Part shown: in pieces, positions 1 through 7,681 of the stretch
Layout: each line of letters begins with the position of its first letter
Position numbering within the stretch: position 1 is the stretch's first letter
Notes under the pieces: generated by a model
Seen by the model: the letters and a program-made list of their open reading frames with translations, nothing else
Databases searched by the model: none
Told to the model about the DNA's origin: nothing
Source: an uncultured bacterium
GTDB lineage: Bacteria; Cyanobacteriota; Vampirovibrionia; Gastranaerophilales; Gastranaerophilaceae
Length of the DNA: 33,901 nt
Assembly: GCA_902798645.1 (NCBI GenBank)
Contig: CADBXV010000007.1
Coordinates: 37,995 to 71,895, forward strand
Direction of reading: 5' to 3'
Made by a program: the position numbers and the translations under genes

Positions 1-586
1 ACTTGTTTGCTTTTGAAGCGAAGAAATTTAAATTTATACTGCCGGAGTTATCATTTATTTTAACTTTTACAACACCAAGGTTATTTTTTGTAGTAAAAAT
101 TTCAACGCTTTTTATTGTGCCGAAAATTGTTGTTGTTTCTCCTACTTCCAAATCTTTTATTCTTGTTCTTGTCGAATAATCCACATGTTTACGCGGAAAA
201 TAGTATAGCAAATCCGAAATGCAATATATATTAAGCTTATTTAGCAAATAACCAAGCTTTGGTCCGACACCTTTAAGGTACATAACATCTGATTTTAATG
301 TAAGTCTGTTATCGGTTTTTTGTTCTTCTTTTTTCTGTTCAGTGTCTGATTTTATAACAGAAACAAGTTTTTCTAATGATTTTTTTCTTTGATAAAGGCT
401 ATATGTCGAATATCGCTCAAAGTGTTCCAGTAAAATTTTCCACTTTGGATTTTTTGATGATTTAATTTCTTTGCGTAATTCGGAGCAAATAAAAGAGGAA
501 AAACTGCGAGTTCTTCCGTTAATATTAATATATTGATACTTAACCTCAACTTCTATTGCTTTTTTTATTTGTTCCAAGTTTTCCAT
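1..586 (-). CDS. recG: ATP-dependent DNA helicase RecG, N-terminal part (runs off the window)
   Basis: RecG remodels stalled replication forks and branch-migrates Holliday junctions. Only the first 195 codons are present and the reading frame stays open to the window edge. Residues 103-110 read YLKGVGPK, followed by a helix and DLLYYFPRK, which is the start of the RecG wedge/OB domain. The helicase motors lie outside the window. About 100 residues rich in Lys and Glu precede the wedge, an extension like that of cyanobacterial RecG. The ATG at 586 has no Shine-Dalgarno; TATAAT ends 6 nt before it, so the mRNA may be leaderless. The motif identification is strong. Confidence 0.9.
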   Translation of the reverse strand, partial: MENLEQIKKAIEVEVKYQYININGRTRSFSSFICSELRKEIKSSKNPKWKILLEHFERYSTYSLYQRKKSLEKLVSVIKSDTEQKKEEQKTDNRLTLKSDVMYLKGVGPKLGYLLNKLNIYCISDLLYYFPRKHVDYSTRTRIKDLEVGETTTIFGTIKSVEIFTTKNNLGVVKVKINDNSGSINLNFFASKANK

Positions 587-592
587 AAAAAT

Positions 593-598
593 ATTATA
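593..598 (-). promoter_or_regulatory. -10 box of recG, probable leaderless start
   Basis: On the minus strand TATAAT is followed by six bases and then the recG ATG. Transcription would begin at or next to the A of the start codon. No convincing -35 lies 16-18 bp upstream. The spacing is the same as in front of smpB. Confidence 0.5.
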
Positions 599-676
599 CC
601 TAATTTCAGGTAAATACACCATTTTGCATTTTAATATTAAAGTTTTATAATAAAAAAGAAAACAAAAGGAGGATTT

Positions 677-874
677 ATGTATCAAGTTTATATTGATAAA
701 CCGTCATATTTTGAACCGGATATGGCAGGTGAATTTAAAGATTTGAAAGATGCTGAAGTTTTTGCGGAAAAACAAAAATCAGAAGACAGTGAAATAACAT
801 ACACAATCGAAGAAACAAACGGTTGTGTGAACAGCTATGGTGAACAAATTACGACAGTAGTTAAAAGAGGCTAA
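677..874 (+). CDS. Small hypothetical protein (65 aa)
   Basis: I do not recognise this protein. It is short, acidic and soluble-looking, with no signal peptide or membrane segment. The N-terminus MYQVYIDKPSYFE is followed by a Lys/Glu-rich helix-like stretch and a C-terminal IEETNGCVNSYGEQ segment. It is probably real because AAAGGAGG lies just upstream of the ATG, a TATAAT at 646-651 could be its -10, and a strong terminator follows the stop within about 10 nt. It is transcribed divergently from recG as a single-gene unit. Confidence 0.65.
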   Translation: MYQVYIDKPSYFEPDMAGEFKDLKDAEVFAEKQKSEDSEITYTIEETNGCVNSYGEQITTVVKRG

Positions 875-881
875 AATGTGG

Positions 882-922
882 AATAAAAAGAGGCGCTGAT
901 TTTATCAGCGCCTCTTTTTATT
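882..922. terminator. Bidirectional intrinsic terminator
   Basis: A perfect stem of at least 16 bp with core GAGGCGCTGAT / ATCAGCGCCTC and a TTT loop, flanked by A-runs on one side and T-runs on the other. It sits between the stop codons of two convergent genes (677-874 plus; 938-1534 minus) and should terminate both. Confidence 0.9.
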
Positions 923-937
923 TTGAATCCTTATTTA

Positions 938-1534
938 TTATTGCATTCTGAAATCTTGTGCATATTCAGGACGTTGGTTTGCATAATTACCATGCATTTC
1001 ATCTGATTCCATTCTGCGTTTTTCTAATGCTACTTGTCCATTCTTAACGATTTCTTCCATTTGTGCTAAATTTTGTTCTAAGCTTGCAAGAATTTGTTCT
1101 GCCATAACCGAAGAGCCGTCTTTAATTCTTGTTGCTTCATCTGTAGCTTGTGAACGAATTGCATCCGCTTCATCTATAGCTTTTCTTTTGATTTCTTCAC
1201 ATTCGCTTATTACTTGTTCCTTAATCTGTTCAGCTTGTTTTTGAACAGCTCTTAAGATATCGGATTCGCTTAATAAACGATTTGCTTCACCTTGAGCATC
1301 CGCAATGATTTTTTCAGCTTTTTGTTGTGCTTCGTATTGAAGTTCATCTTTTCTTCTTAATAATGCTCTGGCTTCCTTAATTTCATCAGGAAGTGCTGCG
1401 TATAATCTGTCTAAAAGGTCTGTAACGGTATCTTTTTTAACTACAGTATAATAGCCAAAAGGTGAAAAACCTTTATCTAAAGCATCTTCCAAGTCGCTCA
1501 TTAATCCGTATATAACATCTTGTTGTGAATTCAT
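938..1534 (-). CDS. DivIVA-like coiled-coil protein
   Basis: The 198-aa protein has a short N-terminal region (about residues 26-55) with FGYYTVVKKDTVTDLLDRLY and AALPDEIKEAR. A long Ala/Glu/Lys/Gln coiled coil follows (about 58-170), containing EAQQKAEKIIADAQGEANR and similar repeats, then a polar Asn/Gln-rich tail. This arrangement matches the DivIVA-like or 'ATPase-like' coiled-coil proteins of Firmicutes and Cyanobacteria, which are thought to organise the cell envelope or division site; the exact role is unknown. No membrane segment is seen. Its N-terminal motif recurs in the neighbouring 116-aa protein, so the two look paralogous. Confidence 0.75.
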   Translation of the reverse strand: MNSQQDVIYGLMSDLEDALDKGFSPFGYYTVVKKDTVTDLLDRLYAALPDEIKEARALLRRKDELQYEAQQKAEKIIADAQGEANRLLSESDILRAVQKQAEQIKEQVISECEEIKRKAIDEADAIRSQATDEATRIKDGSSVMAEQILASLEQNLAQMEEIVKNGQVALEKRRMESDEMHGNYANQRPEYAQDFRMQ

Positions 1535-1607
1535 TTTTTGCTCCGTAAATTTTTATGATAGTCAATAAAATTGTACATCAGTTTGTTTTAAAAAGTCAAC
1601 GCATGCT

Positions 1608-1958
1608 CTACATTTCTTCCAATCTGCGAATATCACGTTCCAAATTCTGTTTTATATTTTTAAACATGGCAATTGTTTGGCTGTAATTAACCAGATAGTA
1701 ATCAGATAGCAAAGGACATGGTTTTTTTAATAGTTTTGAAAGTCTTGCATAGCTTGACACTGAAGGATATTGATCTATTTTAAGCCTTTTTTTCATTGTG
1801 CTTTTAAATATATCAGGCAGTGTTGCAAGTGTGCAAACCAGCAAATCGTCTATTCTGTTTTTCTTTACGATTTTGTAATTAAGTATAGTAAAGTCAGCAT
1901 TCTCAATTGTTCTTTGTATTTTTTTTAAATAATCTTGTAAAGCGCTTAAATCTTCCAT
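1608..1958 (-). CDS. Small helical protein, paralogue of the neighbouring coiled-coil protein
   Basis: I chose the ATG at 1958 (116 aa) because a longer frame would run into rpe, whereas this start has GAGGA about 10 nt upstream. Residues about 25-50 read LNYKIVKKNRIDDLL followed by ATLPDIFK. This aligns with YYTVVKK.TVTDLL...AALPDEIK in the adjacent 198-aa protein. The long coiled coil is missing and is replaced by a Leu/Lys-rich tail ending RDIRRLEEM. The function is unknown. It lies head-to-head with rpe, with 82 bp between the two starts. A duplication followed by loss of the coiled coil is the simplest explanation. Confidence 0.6.
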   Translation of the reverse strand: MEDLSALQDYLKKIQRTIENADFTILNYKIVKKNRIDDLLVCTLATLPDIFKSTMKKRLKIDQYPSVSSYARLSKLLKKPCPLLSDYYLVNYSQTIAMFKNIKQNLERDIRRLEEM

Positions 1959-2040
1959 ATTACAATATTCCTCAAGACTCTCCCTATATATTCTACTAAA
2001 AATATCCCCAAATATCAATATGTATGATAGAATAAGGTAT

Positions 2041-2688
2041 ATGAATAAAACTATTATATCACCATCAATACTTTCTGCGAATTTTGCAAAATTAGAGGAA
2101 GAAGTATCTGCAGTAAAAAATGCAGGTGCAGATTGGATACATGTTGATGTTATGGATGGACATTTTGTTCCGAATATAACCATTGGTATTCCGGTTGTTA
2201 AATCATTAAGAAAAGTGACTGACTTAGTTTTGGACGTCCATTTAATGATAGAAAATCCTGAAAAATACATAGAGCCTTTTGCAAAAGCGGGTGCGGATAT
2301 TTTAACATTTCATTATGAGGCATGTAGGAATGAAGAACATGTTATTGATGTTATTGATAAAATTAAATCTTTAGGAATAAAAGCAGGTATTTCAATTAAA
2401 CCCAAAACTCAACCGGATGTAATATATAAATTTTTATCTTTAGCGGATATGGTATTAGTTATGACTGTTGAGCCGGGGTTTGGCGGACAGGAATTTATGC
2501 ATGATTGTGCGATGAAAATTCCTCAAATAAAAGAAAAATCACCCGATAATTTAATCATACAGGTTGATGGAGGAATAAATAACTTAACAGGAAAAATCTG
2601 TAAATCATTAGGTGCTGCTTCGCTTGTAGCAGGAAGTTATATATACGGAAGCAGTGATTATAAAAAAGCCATAGATAGTCTGCGATAG
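2041..2688 (+). CDS. rpe: Ribulose-phosphate 3-epimerase
   Basis: Interconverts ribulose 5-phosphate and xylulose 5-phosphate in the pentose phosphate pathway. The protein is a 215-aa TIM barrel with all family signatures: PSILSANF near the N-terminus, HVDVMDGHFVPN (metal and catalytic Asp), DVHLMI, TVEPGFGGQ and the C-terminal VDGGI. The ATG at 2041 is preferred over 2020 because family members start directly before the ISPSILSANF strand, and because the upstream codons overlap the -10-like TATGAT/TAGAAT and an AAGG. Length is normal. Confidence 0.95.
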   Translation: MNKTIISPSILSANFAKLEEEVSAVKNAGADWIHVDVMDGHFVPNITIGIPVVKSLRKVTDLVLDVHLMIENPEKYIEPFAKAGADILTFHYEACRNEEHVIDVIDKIKSLGIKAGISIKPKTQPDVIYKFLSLADMVLVMTVEPGFGGQEFMHDCAMKIPQIKEKSPDNLIIQVDGGINNLTGKICKSLGAASLVAGSYIYGSSDYKKAIDSLR

Positions 2689-2697
2689 CAAAAACAG

Positions 2698-4299
2698 TTA
2701 TACTGACAAGTGTTTTTCTATAATATTGTTTATTTGTTTTTCCCAGGATACCGGATTATCCTGTTTAAAGATTTCAACACTTTTATACCATGGTGTATCT
2801 ATTTCAGAGTTATATTTACCTCCAAACCAGCGCCAATCCGGTGCATAAGGAAGAAGTAAGCAAGTTTTTACACCTAATGCTCCTGCAAGATGCGCAACAC
2901 AAGTATCGACGCTGACGACTATATCCATTGATTTTAATGCTTTTGCTGTATCAGAAAAATCTTTAAAGTCTTTTGCTAAATTTATCATTTTGTCAGCATA
3001 AATTTTATTGCCGTCAAAAGTATCTGTTACTTGAAAAGAATATAACTGAATATTTTTTAAGTTAAATAAAGGTTCAAAACAGCGAACAAAAATAGATCGA
3101 TTAATCATTCCCCTTGCGCCTGCAGCACCTGCTTCCCAGCATAAGCCGACTTTTAATTTTTTATTTTTTATATCGGCTGGTTCAAAATTTATATAGCCTT
3201 CAGCAAAGGGTATATTATCAAAATCCATATTTAGAACATAAGCTAAATCAGTTATTCTTATGGCTTGAGTATCAGGATTTATTTCATCAAGGTTAATATA
3301 TTCTATATTTGGATAAGTTTTTGTAAACAAACTTTTTAGTTGTTTCCAACCGGCAACTTTTATATTATGTCCTGATAAAAACGGAATATATCTCATAAAC
3401 TGAATGTGGTCTCCGTATCCTTGGTCACACAATAGGATTAAGTCTTTGTCTAAAGAATTGCCTTCTTTCCATAAATTATTTGTTTTTGTAACGATACCTT
3501 CTTTTTGCCTTTTATAAAGTAGTTCGTATCCTTCTTTGAATTTTTTTTGAGTTAAATAACACATACCTAATGATACTATGCCGGCTTCGCTGTCGGGAAT
3601 TTGCCGTAAATATTTTTTATAATATTTTTCTGCCTGCGTATATTCTCCTAATTTCTGGTATGCAACTGCAATATTATAATTTGCATTTAAATTTCCCTGT
3701 TCTCCGGAGATTTTATAACACTCAATAGCACTTTTATCGTCAGAGTAAATAAGCTCTTTTAAAAGTCCGAGATGATACCAAAGTGCAGGTTCATTTTGGT
3801 CTTTTTTTAAATATTCTACACATTTTTGTTCCGCTTCAATCAATTTACCATATTTAGTTAACAATTTAACTTTGTTTGCAATTGCCTTTGGGTTTTCAGG
3901 GTAAAGTTCAATCATCTTGTCTGTATATGTTTCAGCCTTTTGATAGTATTTTAATTCAAGCAGACTATGAATAAGAGTGTCATAAATATCGACATTTTCG
4001 CCTAAAGTCAGAGCATGTTCCAATGTCCTGACAGAATTTTCATAATCACCTTTTTTGTTTTGAGCAATACCAAGCGCTGACACTGTTCCGAGGGTTTGTT
4101 TAATATCGCATGCCATTTTCAGGTACTTTATTGCAGAGTCATAATTATGTACATTTACATAATACAAACCAACCGCAGAAAGAAGTATATATTCGTTCGG
4201 ATTTTCTTCTAAAAGCTGTTTATATAGACTTTCCGCTTCATTAAGCTTTCCTGATTGACTTAAATTAATAGCTTGTTGTAATTTTTCAATATTTATCAT
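2698..4299 (-). CDS. TPR protein with C-terminal GT9-like glycosyltransferase domain
   Basis: The 533-aa protein starts with roughly seven tetratricopeptide repeats (about residues 3-265; for example NEAESLYKQLLEENPNE and QAEKYYKKYLRQIPDSEAG). A domain related to ADP-heptose-type transferases (GT9) follows, with LLCDQGYGDHIQFMRYIP near 290 and VVSVDTCVAHLAGALG near 465, then LLPYAPDWRWF. Such TPR-GT fusions are common in bacteria and are presumed to glycosylate proteins or envelope glycans; the substrate here is unknown. Its start overlaps the yggT stop (ATGA), so the two are probably translationally coupled. No signal peptide is seen. Confidence 0.85.
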   Translation of the reverse strand: MINIEKLQQAINLSQSGKLNEAESLYKQLLEENPNEYILLSAVGLYYVNVHNYDSAIKYLKMACDIKQTLGTVSALGIAQNKKGDYENSVRTLEHALTLGENVDIYDTLIHSLLELKYYQKAETYTDKMIELYPENPKAIANKVKLLTKYGKLIEAEQKCVEYLKKDQNEPALWYHLGLLKELIYSDDKSAIECYKISGEQGNLNANYNIAVAYQKLGEYTQAEKYYKKYLRQIPDSEAGIVSLGMCYLTQKKFKEGYELLYKRQKEGIVTKTNNLWKEGNSLDKDLILLCDQGYGDHIQFMRYIPFLSGHNIKVAGWKQLKSLFTKTYPNIEYINLDEINPDTQAIRITDLAYVLNMDFDNIPFAEGYINFEPADIKNKKLKVGLCWEAGAAGARGMINRSIFVRCFEPLFNLKNIQLYSFQVTDTFDGNKIYADKMINLAKDFKDFSDTAKALKSMDIVVSVDTCVAHLAGALGVKTCLLLPYAPDWRWFGGKYNSEIDTPWYKSVEIFKQDNPVSWEKQINNIIEKHLSV

Positions 4300-4562
4300 A
4301 ATCCGAATGCCGCAAGTAGCCAGTTAACCGCAATTTGCAAAAATTGTAATGCAAAAAACGCTATTATAGGCGATATATCAAGCATGCCTCCTATAGGAGG
4401 TATAATTCCTCTAAAAATGTTCAAAAAAGGATCTGTTAAAGAGCGCATAAAATTGAACGGCTGAGAATCCCAATCAATATTTGGAATCCACGTTAAAAAT
4501 ATTCTTACGATTAGCAATAAATAGTAAAAATAAAATAACTGATTTATAAATCTGGAAATCAT
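4296..4562 (-). CDS. YggT/Ycf19 family membrane protein
   Basis: The 88-aa protein has two hydrophobic segments (about residues 6-25 and 62-85) around the family signature SLTDPFLNIFRGIIPPIGG, with DISPIIAFFAL at the start of the second segment. YggT/YlmG/Ycf19 proteins are small inner-membrane proteins linked to cell-division or nucleoid organisation; the plastid and cyanobacterial members are called Ycf19. AGGAG precedes the ATG. The stop overlaps the start of the TPR-glycosyltransferase gene by 4 nt, and mtnP ends 15 nt upstream, so the three probably form one leftward operon. Confidence 0.88.
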   Translation of the reverse strand: MISRFINQLFYFYYLLLIVRIFLTWIPNIDWDSQPFNFMRSLTDPFLNIFRGIIPPIGGMLDISPIIAFFALQFLQIAVNWLLAAFGL

Positions 4563-4577
4563 GTTTCTCCTTTTTTC

Positions 4578-5378
4578 TTAGTGTAATTGAGAATTCTTCT
4601 TGGTGTTTCTGCAATCACAAGAATTATTGTCAGCAGGAATTTTTTCAATCATAGTAAATAAAAGTTTTTTCAAATTATCTAAATTGTTGTTAAATACCTC
4701 AATAACTTCGCCATGAGAAACCGGCGGAACATCTCCGACAAGACCTGCATCATAATCTGTAATAAGAGAAATGTTTAGCGGACACATATCAGCTTCTTTA
4801 ACAAGGTATGCTTCAGGGAAAGCTGTCATATTAATTACTTCCCAACCTTGAGATGTAAAGAATTTCGACTCTGCTTTTGTTGAGAATCTGGGGCCGTTAA
4901 TAACAACAACAGTTCCGGTTTCGTGAACAGTAATTCCCAACCCCTTTGCTGTATCAATTGCAAGTTTTCTTAATTCAGGACAATATGTTTCAGCAGCAGA
5001 TGGGTGTGTTACAACAGGACCTTCAAAGAAAGTTGATTTTCTGCCGTCAGTCCAGTCTACAAATTGATCACAAATTACAAAATGCCCCGGTGCTACGTGT
5101 TTTTGCAAACTTCCTGCTGCGCAAGGTGAAATAACCCTTTTGCATCCGATTTCCTTCATAGCCCAAACATTTGCTCTATAGTTAATAAGATGTGGTAAAA
5201 TAGTATGTTTTCTTCCGTGACGAGGCATAAAGGCAACTCTGTGAGAGCCTATTTTGCCGATGAATAAACTGTCAGACGGCATTCCGTAAGGTGTTTCTAC
5301 TTGAACTTCCTGAATATCATCTAAAAACTTATAAAAACCAGAACCGCCAAAAACGCCAATATCTGCCAATTTTTCCAT
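4578..5378 (-). CDS. mtnP: S-methyl-5'-thioadenosine phosphorylase
   Basis: Phosphorolyses methylthioadenosine to adenine and methylthioribose 1-phosphate, recycling the by-product of polyamine or SAM chemistry. The 266-aa protein has IGVFGGSGFYKFL at the N-terminus, the phosphate-site MPRHGRKHTILPH, CAAGSL, NGPRFSTKAE and the nucleoside-binding VINMTAFPEAYL, then DYDAGLV. The C-terminus carries a CDC (CxC) motif seen in many MTAP proteins. The ATG at 5378 is chosen over 5411 because GGGGAG lies 7-8 nt upstream and family proteins start at this position. First gene of the mtnP-yggT-TPR/GT unit. Confidence 0.93.
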   Translation of the reverse strand: MEKLADIGVFGGSGFYKFLDDIQEVQVETPYGMPSDSLFIGKIGSHRVAFMPRHGRKHTILPHLINYRANVWAMKEIGCKRVISPCAAGSLQKHVAPGHFVICDQFVDWTDGRKSTFFEGPVVTHPSAAETYCPELRKLAIDTAKGLGITVHETGTVVVINGPRFSTKAESKFFTSQGWEVINMTAFPEAYLVKEADMCPLNISLITDYDAGLVGDVPPVSHGEVIEVFNNNLDNLKKLLFTMIEKIPADNNSCDCRNTKKNSQLH

Positions 5379-5415
5379 TTTAATCTCCCCTTTCTTATTA
5401 ACATGTGACATACTT

Positions 5416-5443
5416 ATTTTACCATAAATTCAATAATTCACAA
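5416..5443 (-). promoter_or_regulatory. Possible sigma-70-type promoter of mtnP
   Basis: Minus-strand TTGTGA and TAAAAT are separated by 16 bp, upstream of the mtnP ribosome-binding site. Both hexamers are close to consensus, but in AT-rich DNA the match could be chance. Confidence 0.4.
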
Positions 5444-5545
5444 AATTGTATACAATAAGGCATCCAACTTTAACAATTTCATCTAAATATACGATATGGA
5501 TTTTTATAAAAAAAGCTAGAATAAAAAAGGACAAGGACGAGAGGG

Positions 5546-6364
5546 ATGGATCAAGACACTTCATCTTACAATAAAATAAAGCGTGCAACGAATGAAGAAC
5601 TTGCCGAAATGTGGCAAAGATATTTTGATGACCACGATAATAAAGAATATCGTGATGCTCTCATCCTGCAATATATATATTTAACAAAATATGTTGTCGG
5701 CAGAGTTAAAGTTTCTCTACCGCCGACTTTTTCGTTTGAAGACATTTCATCTTACGGTGTAGAAGGGCTTATTGATGCTATTGAAAAATTCTCGCCAAAG
5801 ATGGGCGCCAGATTTGAAACTTATGCACTTGTCCGCATAAGAGGTAATATCATTGATAAAATACGTTCGCAAGATTTTCTTCCAAGAAGTGTCAGAAGAA
5901 AAATTAAAGACGTAAAAGAAGCACAAGAAGAACTAAAAGCAAAGTTTGGACGTGCAGCAACCAACAGCGAAATTGCAAACTATTTAGGTATAGAGAAAGA
6001 AAAAGTAGAACAACTTCTGTCGGAAGACACAACTGTTACATCAATATATGAAAAGAAAGGTTCTTCGGATGGTGATATTGAGATAATTGATACAATTCAA
6101 GATGCCAGAAATCTTACACCGCATGAAGAAATGGAAGAAAAAGATGTAAGAAAAGAGTTGGAGGAAGCCTTGAAAAGATTGCCTGAAAGAGAAAGAACGA
6201 TTATGGTTCTTTACTATCACGAAAATATGACACTAAAAGAAATAGGTGAAGCTATTAATGTATCAGAATCAAGAATTTCTCAATTACATGCACAAGCAAT
6301 TATGAAACTTAAGAATCTTTTAAGCGAAAATCGTTCGGAAAGATTAAAAAGAAGTATTATTTAA
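5546..6364 (+). CDS. RNA polymerase sigma factor, FliA/WhiG type
   Basis: The 272-aa alternative sigma factor of group 3 has region 2 with FSFEDISSYGVEGLIDAIEK and FETYALVRIRGNIIDKIR (about 65-110), region 3 (PRSVRRKIKDVKEA and NSEIANYLG), and region 4 with LPERERTIMVLYYHENM and a helix-turn-helix LKEIGEAINVSESRISQLH (about 210-250). FliA members drive flagellar genes and WhiG members drive developmental genes, but no flagellar gene or anti-sigma factor is in view, so the regulon is unknown. GAGGG lies just before the ATG. The 3' end overlaps the convergent PurD-like gene by 4 nt. Confidence 0.9.
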   Translation: MDQDTSSYNKIKRATNEELAEMWQRYFDDHDNKEYRDALILQYIYLTKYVVGRVKVSLPPTFSFEDISSYGVEGLIDAIEKFSPKMGARFETYALVRIRGNIIDKIRSQDFLPRSVRRKIKDVKEAQEELKAKFGRAATNSEIANYLGIEKEKVEQLLSEDTTVTSIYEKKGSSDGDIEIIDTIQDARNLTPHEEMEEKDVRKELEEALKRLPERERTIMVLYYHENMTLKEIGEAINVSESRISQLHAQAIMKLKNLLSENRSERLKRSII

Positions 6365-7182
6365 TCTGTAAACTCTATTTCGTTAAGCTTTTGATAAATA
6401 GCAGAAAGACAAATATATAAAATATCCTTTGGACATGTTGTTTGAAATAGTTCCAAATTAGGCATATAAAACCCAAAAGAGAAGCCTGTATTATATAAAA
6501 TTCCGTTTTCTTCGATAAGCTCGGAATTAATGAATCCTATAAAATTTGCTTTTTCATTAAGTAACATTTTTTCCAGTTTGTCGGAATATTCTTTTAATAA
6601 TATTGCGGAAATTTTTTCGTGTGGGAACGTTAGTAAATGTTTTCCGTCAAATAGTGAAATTATCTTATTTTTCTCTCCTTTAAGGCATTCTTCTAAAAAG
6701 ATGTTTTTAGAAATCTCTCCGGAGGTTTTATAAATTTTTTCTTTAATAGAAATTATTTCCTGCATAGAATTCGCTTTTTTTAAAATACCGTCTCCTTTTA
6801 CTAAAACCGGAAATTCTAACGGTAATGTAATTATTGGCGGAAGATTTATTCCGTATTTTCCAAGCATTTTTCTTGCAAAATTTTGTGACAGACTTAAATT
6901 CGTCCAATCGGATGTTGCTGCAAAACAATTAATATGGTTTTGTTTCATTACGTTTGAAATACCTTCCAAAATCCATTTTTCTTCTTCTGCCAAAACAATA
7001 TCAATCTCTAAAGTTCGGCATTTTTGTGCAAGTTCTTTGAAGGTGTTAAAGGTAAGTTGTATTGTATCTTCAACCTCTTCTTGAGAGGTAACATATAGTT
7101 TGTTTAAATACTTAGAGGATTTTATTTGTTCCAAATATTTGCTTTTATGTGAACTGACAATTAAAACATTTAATGATTGCAT
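6361..7182 (-). CDS. Degenerate PurD-like (GAR synthetase-related) protein
   Basis: The 273-aa protein resembles the N-terminal and ATP-grasp parts of phosphoribosylamine-glycine ligase: VLIVSSHKSKYLEQI with NKLYV, then IDIVLAEEEKWILEGI, INCFAATSDWTNLSLSQNFAR, MLGKYGI and FPVLVKGDG. True GARS has about 420 residues, a GGREHAL loop and a metal-binding N.RFGDPE.Q motif; here these read SSHKSKYL and NTGFSFGFYMPN (231-242). The Mg/ATP ligands and C-terminal domain are therefore missing, and GAR synthetase activity is unlikely. The ATG at 7182 is chosen because GGAGG lies 9 nt upstream. It overlaps the PurN-like gene by 13 nt. The role is unknown. Confidence 0.7.
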   Translation of the reverse strand: MQSLNVLIVSSHKSKYLEQIKSSKYLNKLYVTSQEEVEDTIQLTFNTFKELAQKCRTLEIDIVLAEEEKWILEGISNVMKQNHINCFAATSDWTNLSLSQNFARKMLGKYGINLPPIITLPLEFPVLVKGDGILKKANSMQEIISIKEKIYKTSGEISKNIFLEECLKGEKNKIISLFDGKHLLTFPHEKISAILLKEYSDKLEKMLLNEKANFIGFINSELIEENGILYNTGFSFGFYMPNLELFQTTCPKDILYICLSAIYQKLNEIEFTD

Positions 7183-7649
7183 CCCGAACATCCTCCGCAA
7201 TTTCCTGAACACTTTTTGTTTAAAAGCATACTAATATCAAACGGTTCGTTGTTTAAAACTTTTTCTGTTACGAGCGGAAATATAGTTTGTTCAAGATAAG
7301 TCAGTTCTTGTTTTAATTCGTCATAGTGCATACTGTTATTAATAAAAATAGGATATTGAGCAATAATTTTGTATGGATTTGTTAAAAATATTGTTATTCC
7401 GGTCACTTTTACACCTGCAAGCATAGCTTCTTTTTCAGGTTCTGCGGAATTAAATGCAGGTAAAAGAGAATGGTGGCATTTTATTGCGTTTCCTTCAAAT
7501 TCTGCATTATAATTTGACAGTACAATCAAATCATAATCGTCTGTATTTACAGGGCTTGTCATTATGTCAACCGTACAATCCGACAATCTATATTTTATAG
7601 CGTCTATTAATGGAGAATATTCTGAATAAAGAATTGCAATACGTTTCAT
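7170..7649 (-). CDS. Degenerate PurN-like formyltransferase-fold protein with Cys-rich tail
   Basis: The 159-aa protein aligns with the second half of GAR transformylase: CHHSLLPAF (58-66) against NIHPSLLPAF, then AMLAGVKVTGITIF, IIAQYPI and LEQTIFPLVTEKVL. PurN is normally about 200 aa. Here the catalytic Asn is Cys58, the catalytic-Asp loop is gone (NPYK instead of DEGVDTGP), and the N-terminal GNGSN phosphate loop is absent. The tail has C147, C151, C154, C157 and H159 (Cx3Cx2Cx2CxH), which could bind metal. It starts 32 nt after pheS and overlaps the PurD-like gene. Classical purine activity is improbable; the function is unknown. Confidence 0.7.
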   Translation of the reverse strand: MKRIAILYSEYSPLIDAIKYRLSDCTVDIMTSPVNTDDYDLIVLSNYNAEFEGNAIKCHHSLLPAFNSAEPEKEAMLAGVKVTGITIFLTNPYKIIAQYPIFINNSMHYDELKQELTYLEQTIFPLVTEKVLNNEPFDISMLLNKKCSGNCGGCSGCNH

Positions 7650-7681
7650 AAAGATATTTTAACATATTTTATATAAAACAT

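Noticed and set aside
1959..2270. N-terminal extension of the 116-aa gene through rpe
   Set aside because: It would run antisense through rpe and has no ribosome-binding site; the ATG at 1958 matches the paralogue's layout.
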